From: Spirochaetaceae bacterium | GTDB taxonomy: Bacteria; Spirochaetota; Spirochaetia; Treponematales; Breznakiellaceae | NCBI GenBank assembly: GCA_031283025.1 | Contig: JAITCP010000138.1 | Span: 1-6,411, forward strand | Reading direction: 5' to 3' | Length of the DNA: 6,411 bases | Shown: positions 1 to 5,720 of the stretch, piece by piece | Layout: each line of letters opens with the position of its first letter | How positions within the stretch are numbered: position 1 is the stretch's first letter | The notes under the pieces: generated by a model | What the model saw: only the letters and a program-made list of their open reading frames with translations | Databases searched by the model: none | What the model was told of the DNA's origin: nothing | Position numbers and translations under genes: made by a program

Positions 1-65
1 TCCTGTTTACCCACCTTGTCCATCTGGGTAAAGAGGGTTTGCAGATCAAGAGGTGATAAAGCCAT
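1..65 (-). CDS. N-terminus of an unidentified protein (continues past left edge)
   Basis: A frame different from fapA opens at ATG 65 and stays open to the window edge, encoding MALSPLDLQTLFTQMDKVGK plus one more complete codon (Q). The start lies within the fapA codons for D-G near its C-terminus and overlaps fapA by 20 nt. An AAGGG sequence (75-71) lies 5 nt upstream, a modest ribosome binding site. The 21 residues look like a soluble helical N-terminus and resemble nothing I can name with certainty; I vaguely recall a small uncharacterised gene downstream of the DUF342 gene in Treponema. The evidence is the start, the spacing and the operon pattern; only sequence to the left of the window can confirm that the frame continues. 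Confidence 0.6.
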   Translation of the reverse strand, partial: MALSPLDLQTLFTQMDKVGKQ

Positions 66-2004
66 CGGGGCCCTTGTTTGCTTCCTCGTCCGGTTCTTCG
101 TACTTTGTTACCCGAACAAGGCCGTCTTCCAGTATAAAAGTAACTGCCCGGTATTCATTACGGACATCTTCCTTGACTTCCCGGATATATATCTTAACCC
201 CCGGAAAAACTTTGAAAGAAGCTGATACCCTTCCGCGGGTTCTAAGACTGGCAAGGAATTGCTGTATTTCGTCTATTCCTTCCCTGACTTTCCCCAATTC
301 GTCAGTTAGCTGCTGGCGCTTGTCCATAAGTTCACTCAGGTATAATTCTTTTTCTTCCGGAAGGCTTTTCCGCTGTTTTTTAATGTTGATCAGCGTTTGA
401 AGGTTAAGCTGAACCTCTTCAAGCTCTTTATCCAAATCCGCTTTTTTGAGTTCCAGAATATCCAACTGTTCCTTGCTTTTTGGATCAAAACCTACTTCAC
501 AGATAGTCTCCGTTCCGCTGGTTGGGCTCCCTATACTTTTTGCGTTAATTTCCTCAGTGGCCCGCAGGCGCCCCCCCACTATGGAAGCCCGCTTGCCGTT
601 ACAGATAATCCGTTTATACGCGTCTACCTGGGAATTGATGATCCCGTCAGAAACCACCACCATATTTCCCACCTGTATCTGGGCATTCTCAATAAACCGG
701 GCCCACAGGGATCGTCCGGCATGAATCAGATTATCACTTCTTCCGGTAATGCCCTGATGAACGATTATATCCCCCTCCGCATCCAATTCCGCCTTTTCTA
801 CAGTTCCGTTTACTTCAATATTGCCGGCGGCTTTGACCGAATAGCCGTCTTCTACATTGCCGGTGATAATAACCGTTCCCAGGAAGATAATGTTTCCGGT
901 CTTGATATTTACATTCCCCTGAACGGTGTACACCGGCTCCACATTGATCTTGCCGCCGGCAAGTATTACCTGCCCGTTCATATCGGAAACAATGGAAACC
1001 CCATCATCCCCCACGTGGACATTTTTCCCCAGGGGCAGGGCAATGTCCTTGCCGTTTTTAGCGGGAATTACCTTGTTGGTTATGGTACGCCCCGCCGTTC
1101 CTTTTTCCGCCGGGATCTTGACCGCCAGCACCTGGCCTTGCACCACATTCTGGATTATATTGAGTTCCTTAAAATCAACCCGTCCGTTGGCGCCTTCCTG
1201 AAGCCGCACTCTGGTCTGATCGGTTTCAAAATTATACTTGACATGGGAATCGTTGCCGTCTGCGGGCCTGATTCCGGCGGCAACCTGATACGATTCCTTA
1301 TAGACGGGTTTATCCACAAATTCGCTTAAGGCCTCTTCATCTATGCCAAAGTTAACCTTGTTGCTCCGCAAAATGGAAAGATAGGATTCCATAGTAAGAT
1401 CACGGCCCCCCTCGCTCGGCGGGATTGCCGTAACCGAAGCCTTCATTTCATCGGCGGTAACGTCAACAGAAACCATAGTGTCGTTGGCGGGAATGGCCTG
1501 GAAATCGCCGATTCGCACATAGGTTCCCGCTTCTTCTTTAATAACATCTTCAATCTGTTCCATGACATAATTGGCTACTTTACGGGCGTTTATTTGCTTC
1601 ATAACAACATTGGCATTCACTTTCCTGCCGTGGCCCAGAGGCGGGACAACTTTCAGGTAAGCGCCGTCATAGAGCAGGTGTACATAGGCCTCTCCGTCAC
1701 GATCTACCCTTACCTCAATATTTACGGCGGATTCTTCAACAGTTTTTTCTTCTTCTTTGGCGGCTTCTATGATTACCCGTTGATAGGCTTTAACTACCCA
1801 GTTCTTTCCGCCAACGCCCATAAAACCGGGGAAACCCCTTGTTGTTACTTCATATTCAATATGGCGGATTGGCAGGTTAAGCAGGGTTGCCGCTTCCGCT
1901 ACCGCATCTTCCAGAGTGGCGCCCTGGGCTTCTATGGTACGAATCGCCTTGTCCCGCCCCAAGCGTTCTTTCATTGCCTGCTGAAGCTGGACAAAATCAA
2001 CCAT
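46..2004 (-). CDS. fapA: FapA/DUF342 family protein with Jag-N-like N-terminus
   Basis: DUF342 proteins are called flagellar assembly protein A; in Vibrio a FapA is reported to be needed for polar flagellum formation. The role in spirochaetes is not established here. The 652-residue product has several parts. Residues about 22-75 resemble the Jag-N domain of KhpB/Jag, with GATLEDAVAEA and a glycine-rich GFPGFMGVGGK. Residues about 160-345 fit the FapA N-terminal region, including AEKGTAGRTITN. Residues about 350-490 contain repeated short beta strands with G-N or G-D turns (GNVNI, GNIIFLG, GNVEDG, GNIEVNG, GDIIV), suggesting a right-handed beta-helix similar in style to bactofilins. Residues about 507-588 are a charged coiled coil, and the end contains FPGVKIYI, usual for the family. 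There is no signal peptide or membrane helix, so it is probably cytoplasmic. Start ATG 2004 has GGAGG with an 8-nt spacer and lies 18 nt after the sigma gene. The last 20 nt overlap the next gene. Confidence 0.9.
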   Translation of the reverse strand: MVDFVQLQQAMKERLGRDKAIRTIEAQGATLEDAVAEAATLLNLPIRHIEYEVTTRGFPGFMGVGGKNWVVKAYQRVIIEAAKEEEKTVEESAVNIEVRVDRDGEAYVHLLYDGAYLKVVPPLGHGRKVNANVVMKQINARKVANYVMEQIEDVIKEEAGTYVRIGDFQAIPANDTMVSVDVTADEMKASVTAIPPSEGGRDLTMESYLSILRSNKVNFGIDEEALSEFVDKPVYKESYQVAAGIRPADGNDSHVKYNFETDQTRVRLQEGANGRVDFKELNIIQNVVQGQVLAVKIPAEKGTAGRTITNKVIPAKNGKDIALPLGKNVHVGDDGVSIVSDMNGQVILAGGKINVEPVYTVQGNVNIKTGNIIFLGTVIITGNVEDGYSVKAAGNIEVNGTVEKAELDAEGDIIVHQGITGRSDNLIHAGRSLWARFIENAQIQVGNMVVVSDGIINSQVDAYKRIICNGKRASIVGGRLRATEEINAKSIGSPTSGTETICEVGFDPKSKEQLDILELKKADLDKELEEVQLNLQTLINIKKQRKSLPEEKELYLSELMDKRQQLTDELGKVREGIDEIQQFLASLRTRGRVSASFKVFPGVKIYIREVKEDVRNEYRAVTFILEDGLVRVTKYEEPDEEANKGPDGFITS

Positions 2005-2012
2005 AGTTAGAA

Positions 2013-2017
2013 CCTCC
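2013..2017 (-). promoter_or_regulatory. Ribosome binding site of the FapA-family gene
   Basis: GGAGG on the minus strand lies 8 nt before ATG 2004, in the 18-nt gap after the sigma gene. It is the strongest ribosome binding sequence in the window and fixes the start. No promoter elements fit in so short a gap. Confidence 0.75.
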
Positions 2018-2022
2018 GCCTG

Positions 2023-2841
2023 TTATACTATGCCCTTTCGTATATTGGTCAATCTGGAACGAAGCCGGAGTATGGCCTTGGTATGGAGTTGTGAAACACG
2101 GGATTCTGTAACTTCCAAAACCTGGCCTATTTCCTTTAGGGTTAGGTCTTCGTAATAGTACAAGACCAGTATCTTTTTTTCCTTTTCAGGGAGTTCACTG
2201 ATAGCGTCCACTATAACCCGGCGTATCTCTTCTTTTTCCACGATTACATCAGGGTTCAGGCTGGAGGGGGATTCTATGCTGTCCCCAATGGAAAGTTTGT
2301 CGTTTTCATCTCCGGAAAACCATACGTCATTTAGCGAAAGAATCGAAGTGCTGGAAATTCGCTGCATGGTTTTAAGGAATTCTTCTTCACCCATACCCAT
2401 GGCACGGGCTATTTCCTGATCCGTCGCAGTCCGCCCCAGCTGGGCTTCCAGGGCGCCTATGGCTTCTTCCACTTCTCTGGTTTTTTGCCGTACCGAGCGG
2501 GGAACCCAGTCTATGGAACGGAGTTCGTCAAAAATCGCCCCCCGGATGCGGGTTACCGCGTAGGTTTTAAATTTGACATTTTTTTCCGGATCGAATTTAT
2601 CAATGGCATCCAAAAGCCCAAAAACCCCAAATCCGACAAGATCGTCAAATTCCACATTATGGGGCATACCCACAGCGACTTTTCCCGCCACATATTTTAC
2701 CAGGGGAGCATACTGCTTTATAAAGGATTCCCGAATTTTGGGGTCTTTTTCCCTGCGGTATTGAATCCAGAGTTCTTCTTCTGTTTTTTCTTCCATGCAG
2801 GGCTCCTGGGGCTTTCCCGCACCCCAAAAAGTCTTCCCCAT
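2023..2841 (-). CDS. fliA: Flagellar RNA polymerase sigma factor, sigma-28 (FliA/WhiG/SigD type)
   Basis: This sigma-70-family factor directs RNA polymerase to late flagellar, motility and chemotaxis promoters. Counted from ATG 2841 the product has 272 residues. Region 2 lies at about 38-112, with YAPLVKYVA, EFDDLVGFGVFGLLDAIDKF and RIRGAIFDELRSIDWVPRS, the last typical of the FliA/WhiG/SigD group. Region 3 lies at about 113-190, including LGRTATDQEIARAMGM. Region 4 lies at about 213-265, with ELPEKEKKILVLYYYEDLTL and the helix-turn-helix EIGQVLEVTESRVSQLHTKA. The start is uncertain. ATG 2841 has AAGGA with a 6-nt spacer and lies 3 nt after the preceding stop, like its tightly packed neighbours. 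ATG 2796 has AGGAG, also with a 6-nt spacer, and would give 257 residues, closer to SigD of Bacillus; residues 1-15 show no family similarity. An anti-sigma partner (FlgM) is not in the window. Confidence 0.95.
   Translation of the reverse strand: MGKTFWGAGKPQEPCMEEKTEEELWIQYRREKDPKIRESFIKQYAPLVKYVAGKVAVGMPHNVEFDDLVGFGVFGLLDAIDKFDPEKNVKFKTYAVTRIRGAIFDELRSIDWVPRSVRQKTREVEEAIGALEAQLGRTATDQEIARAMGMGEEEFLKTMQRISSTSILSLNDVWFSGDENDKLSIGDSIESPSSLNPDVIVEKEEIRRVIVDAISELPEKEKKILVLYYYEDLTLKEIGQVLEVTESRVSQLHTKAILRLRSRLTNIRKGIV
2803..2807 (-). promoter_or_regulatory. Possible internal ribosome binding site for a shorter sigma factor
   Basis: AGGAG on the minus strand lies 6 nt before the in-frame ATG 2796 of the sigma gene. 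It is as good as the AAGGA (2852-2848) in front of ATG 2841. Either one start is correct or both are used. Confidence 0.45.
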
Positions 2842-2844
2842 AAT

Positions 2845-3570
2845 TTATCCTTTTTCGTCCTTTTTCAGTACGGTTTGTATGGCCTTAGCCAGTTCTCTGG
2901 GATTAAAATCATCCGCCACAGTCGGTTTTTTGGAAGAAGCGTGCCGCGGCTCCGGGGGGGCAAAACTTTCCACATCCATGCCCTGCCCGTCTTCCACATC
3001 GCCTTCCACACTGCCTTCCCCAATACTGCCCATGTCAGGAAGCTCCTCTCCCTGGCCCTCCTCTAAAGTCTCCGGGTCAACAAGGCTGCCTATGTCGTCA
3101 GTAAAATCCCTTTTCTGATTATACCCGGTTTTCTTCCCTTGATCCAGAGGGGAACGCTCCGCCTGAGAAAACTCCGCTTGCGAAAGCGCCGCTTCGTCGG
3201 AAGTGGATGTATAAGCAGCTGTGGAAGGGCTTCCGGCAATATCGTCCACAGCATCTGAAGCATCATCCGGAAATGCCCCGGCAGCGGATGTTTCTCCTAC
3301 GCTGATGTCTACACGGGAGCCCGGGACGGATATGTCATAATCATCCATATCGCCGCCGCCGCTGCCGCCGGCTTCAGCGCCGTTCAACAACTCCGGCAGA
3401 TACCGGGATACCAGCCAAAAACCCACGCCTGAAAGGGCAAAAAAGACAAGGGCAAAAACAAAGGCTCTAAGCAGCATGGCGGAAAAAGCGGCTCCGCTTA
3501 TAAGCCCAATAATCAGGGAAAAAACAAAGGCGGCACCGGCGGCAATGCCGCTTACCTTGAAATTAATCAT
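2845..3570 (-). CDS. Uncharacterised two-helix membrane protein with acidic linker
   Basis: I do not recognise this 241-residue protein as a named family. Residues about 6-29 and 31-55 are strongly hydrophobic and separated by only a few residues around R35, which suggests a membrane hairpin rather than a cleaved signal peptide. Residues about 64-200 form a low-complexity, acidic stretch rich in D, E, G, S and A, probably disordered, and there is no cysteine. The last part (about 204-241) changes character: PEPRHASSKKP is followed by DDFNPRELAKAIQTVLKKD, which looks like a short amphipathic helix and is the most likely conserved functional element. The start ATG 3570 overlaps the flhG stop (ATGA); the nearest ribosome binding sequence, AAGGGGG, is about 10 nt upstream, so initiation may rely on coupling. 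I recall an uncharacterised gene in the equivalent place in other Treponema, but cannot check it. Its position between flhG and the sigma gene suggests a flagellar or membrane-anchor role, which is inference only. Confidence 0.85.
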   Translation of the reverse strand: MINFKVSGIAAGAAFVFSLIIGLISGAAFSAMLLRAFVFALVFFALSGVGFWLVSRYLPELLNGAEAGGSGGGDMDDYDISVPGSRVDISVGETSAAGAFPDDASDAVDDIAGSPSTAAYTSTSDEAALSQAEFSQAERSPLDQGKKTGYNQKRDFTDDIGSLVDPETLEEGQGEELPDMGSIGEGSVEGDVEDGQGMDVESFAPPEPRHASSKKPTVADDFNPRELAKAIQTVLKKDEKG

Positions 3571-4460
3571 GGCGCGGGTTCCCCCTTGAACATACGCTTG
3601 ACCATGCCCCCAAAGCCGCCTGCGTCCCGGACATCAGTTTTGTCCAGACGGCTTACAATATGCTGAACACACTGGGATGCCTTGCAATTTGGCTCAACCA
3701 CCATAAAGGGCCGCTGCCTTAATACGGATCGGGATACCGCCGGATCATCGTAGACAAATCCCAAATACTCCAGCTTAAAATTAAGAAACTGGCTGGTAAT
3801 GCTGATCATCCTGTCTGCGATTTTCATCGCGTCTGCCGCGTTCCTGGCCCGGTTTACCACCAGCTTAAGCCCCATATTCAGGTTGCCAATCTCTGTTGCA
3901 ATGATCTTGATGATGCCGTAGGCATCGGTAATTGCCGTGGGCTCCGGGGTAGTGATGATAACCGAATCATCCGCGGCGGCGACAAAATCCAGCACATTGC
4001 TGGAAACCCCGGCGGAGGTATCTATAATCACAATATCAGCAAAGGAAAGGGTATCCAGTTCATCAACAAAGTACTTCCGTTCTTCTTCTGTAAGGTTGGC
4101 GATTTTGGAAAACCCGGAGGCTCCTGCCACGATGGAAATGCCGTATTCCGTCTCTACCATGATCTCTTTCATGGTTTTTTGCTTGCGGATTACATGGTAC
4201 AGATTGAATTTGGGGATCATGTTAAGTATGACATTTACATTGGCCAGTCCCAGATCGGCATCCATTACCACCACTTTTCTGCCCGTTCTGGCATAGGCCA
4301 GGGCCAGATTTACCGACATATTGGTCTTTCCCACCCCTCCCTTGCCGGAGGTTACGGTGATGATCCGGGCTTTTTTATCTTCCTTGGCTTGAGAAGGCTT
4401 GCCTTTAACTCTGTTCTTTTGACGCATCAATTCACGCAATTTTTCCGCTTGATCTTCCAT
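3567..4460 (-). CDS. flhG: Flagellar number regulator FlhG (FleN/YlxH), MinD-like ATPase
   Basis: FlhG is a MinD/ParA-class ATPase that restricts flagellar number and stimulates the GTPase activity of FlhF. The 297-residue product contains the deviant Walker A SGKGGVGKT (38-46), the A' motif MDADLGLAN (66-74) and Walker B IIDTSAG (145-151), all standard for the family. The N-terminus MEDQAEKLRELMRQ matches the DQAxxLR activation motif known in FlhG/YlxH to bind and activate FlhF. The C-terminal end (about 281-293, GGFGGMVKRMFKG) is short, basic and hydrophobic, and could be the amphipathic membrane-targeting helix expected in this family; that is inference. ATG 4460 is preferred to an upstream in-frame TTG at 4487, because AGGAG lies 6 nt before it and the DQA motif then sits at residues 3-5. 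The stop codon overlaps the start of the next gene as ATGA. Confidence 0.95.
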   Translation of the reverse strand: MEDQAEKLRELMRQKNRVKGKPSQAKEDKKARIITVTSGKGGVGKTNMSVNLALAYARTGRKVVVMDADLGLANVNVILNMIPKFNLYHVIRKQKTMKEIMVETEYGISIVAGASGFSKIANLTEEERKYFVDELDTLSFADIVIIDTSAGVSSNVLDFVAAADDSVIITTPEPTAITDAYGIIKIIATEIGNLNMGLKLVVNRARNAADAMKIADRMISITSQFLNFKLEYLGFVYDDPAVSRSVLRQRPFMVVEPNCKASQCVQHIVSRLDKTDVRDAGGFGGMVKRMFKGEPAP

Positions 4461-4461
4461 G

Positions 4462-5709
4462 TCAATCTCCTGTTGCTTCCTTAGCAATAAAATGATCTAC
4501 CAGGGCTCCCCGGTCTACAGTAAATCCTTCCAGGTTAATAAGCAAACGGACTACCGATGCACGCTCTATATCCCAGGGAACACCTTGTCCGGTGGTAAGA
4601 AAGGAAACGCTTTTCCGTTCTTCCGCCAGTATGCTTATTACATTGCCTATTCTGCCGGTTTCATCCAATTTAGTAATTATTACCGACTTGTACTTGAAGG
4701 GTTCAAACTGTTTCAGGGTTTCCCGTATATCCCCCGGTTTGGAAGTTGCGGAGATACAGAGGTGTACTTCCGATCTGGCCGGGCACGCATCAAGGATAGC
4801 TTTCATTTCCCCCAATTCCCCGTAATTCCGCGGGCTTAAGCCGATAGTATCCAGCAGCACAAAATCCACATCCTGCCGGTACAGGGCCAGTACCCGTTTC
4901 ATGCCGTCGTAATCTTCTACCAGGTTGACGGGAACTCCCATGATCTCCCCAAATTTTTGCATCTGGTATTGCGCCCCAATGCGGTAACAATCCAGGGTTA
5001 CCAGGCGCACCTGTTTTTGAAGGATCCCTTCAGACCTGTCCGGCTCCCCGTACAGGGCGGCCAGCTTTACAATAGTGCTTGTCTTTCCCACGCCGGTGGG
5101 GCCTACAAGTATTATCACCCGCGCTTTCTTTCTTCCCGTAGCAGGCTGCTCCGGTTCACGACAAATGGAAATTTTTTCCCCAATCCACAGCACTACCCGT
5201 TTCTGAACTTCCTCATAATCGTCCAGTTCATTCAGGGGGAATTCCCGGCGGGCCCGCTCAAGGAGGAGCTTTATAAATGAAGGGGTAAATTCGTTGAGTA
5301 ACAAATCTTCTTCCAGTCTTTGTAAAGCGGGATGATCGATTCCCCCCGGAACTGCTAAAGCCTTAGCTGATTTTGCGTCGAGCTTTTCCTGTAAATCCCG
5401 GACGGCTCCGCCTAAATTGCTGATTTCCTTGAGGACTGCCTGTATGGATGCGTCCGGCTTGATTTTTCCCGCGGCGGCCAAAACTTGACGTTTGGCGGCT
5501 TCCAAATCCGCCGGGGGCATGGGGGGCTTTTCAGGCCGCGCGTAGCCGTATACGCCGGTCATTTCCACTTCTTCCCGTCCTCCCATGCCCAGAAAGCCCC
5601 CCTTGCGCACGGGTTTTTCAAGCAGAATCTTGGCGTCATTTCCGTATAATGAGCGTATCCTTTCCATACATTCGCTATAGGTTCTAGCCCTTTCAGTAAA
5701 ATACGGCAT
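4462..5709 (-). CDS. flhF: Flagellar biosynthesis regulator FlhF, SRP-type GTPase
   Basis: FlhF is a membrane-associated GTPase of the SRP/FtsY/Ffh class that sets the site and number of flagella. The 415-residue product has a short N-terminal domain (about 1-57) with TYSE and GFLGMGG motifs, a variable linker that is proline-rich around 59-67, a helical N-like region (about 125-185) and the NG GTPase domain. Visible motifs are the P-loop GPTGVGKT (203-210), TLDCYRIGA (238-246, insertion-box region), DTIGLSPRN (287-295, G3), TKLDE (346-350, G4) and TTGQGVP (382-388, G5). G3 reads DTIG rather than DTAG; as I recall, some polar-flagellate FlhF proteins have DTVG here, so I do not take it as inactivating. 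I chose ATG 5709 over the in-frame GTG at 5715, because the GTG overlaps the AAGGAG ribosome binding site. It starts 9 nt after flhA and ends 1 nt before flhG, which supports joint control with its partner ATPase. Confidence 0.95.
   Translation of the reverse strand: MPYFTERARTYSECMERIRSLYGNDAKILLEKPVRKGGFLGMGGREEVEMTGVYGYARPEKPPMPPADLEAAKRQVLAAAGKIKPDASIQAVLKEISNLGGAVRDLQEKLDAKSAKALAVPGGIDHPALQRLEEDLLLNEFTPSFIKLLLERARREFPLNELDDYEEVQKRVVLWIGEKISICREPEQPATGRKKARVIILVGPTGVGKTSTIVKLAALYGEPDRSEGILQKQVRLVTLDCYRIGAQYQMQKFGEIMGVPVNLVEDYDGMKRVLALYRQDVDFVLLDTIGLSPRNYGELGEMKAILDACPARSEVHLCISATSKPGDIRETLKQFEPFKYKSVIITKLDETGRIGNVISILAEERKSVSFLTTGQGVPWDIERASVVRLLINLEGFTVDRGALVDHFIAKEATGD
4467..4471 (-). 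promoter_or_regulatory. Ribosome binding site of flhG
   Basis: AGGAG on the minus strand lies inside the last codons of flhF, with a 6-nt spacer to ATG 4460. The flhF stop TGA falls within the spacer, so flhF and flhG are separated by a single base (TGA-C-ATG), a layout typical of translational coupling. Confidence 0.75.
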
Positions 5710-5714
5710 ACCCA

Positions 5715-5720
5715 CTCCTT
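5715..5720 (-). promoter_or_regulatory. Ribosome binding site of flhF
   Basis: On the minus strand the sequence AAGGAG overlaps the flhA stop codon and lies 5 nt before ATG 5709. It includes part of the alternative GTG at 5715, which decides the start in favour of the ATG. Confidence 0.75.

Noticed and set aside
397..1329. A 310-codon open frame on the plus strand opposite the FapA-family gene
   Set aside because: It lies fully antisense to a strongly supported protein, has no recognisable domain or ribosome binding site, and its composition is what the reverse of a glycine- and valine-rich coding region would give.
2807..2835. A possible GGGG/CCCC hairpin just inside the long sigma ORF, considered as a translational switch
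   Set aside because: The stem is only about four base pairs with a loop near ten bases, too weak to claim as a regulatory structure.
2485..3066. A 193-codon plus-strand open frame crossing the sigma gene and the membrane protein gene
   Set aside because: It spans the junction of two well-supported minus-strand genes, is phenylalanine-rich in the way of antisense translations, and shows no family features.
3349..3384. A GCC-rich run resembling a short trinucleotide repeat
   Set aside because: It encodes the glycine/alanine-rich linker just after the membrane helices of the uncharacterised protein, and the units are imperfect; it does not look like a separate repeat element.
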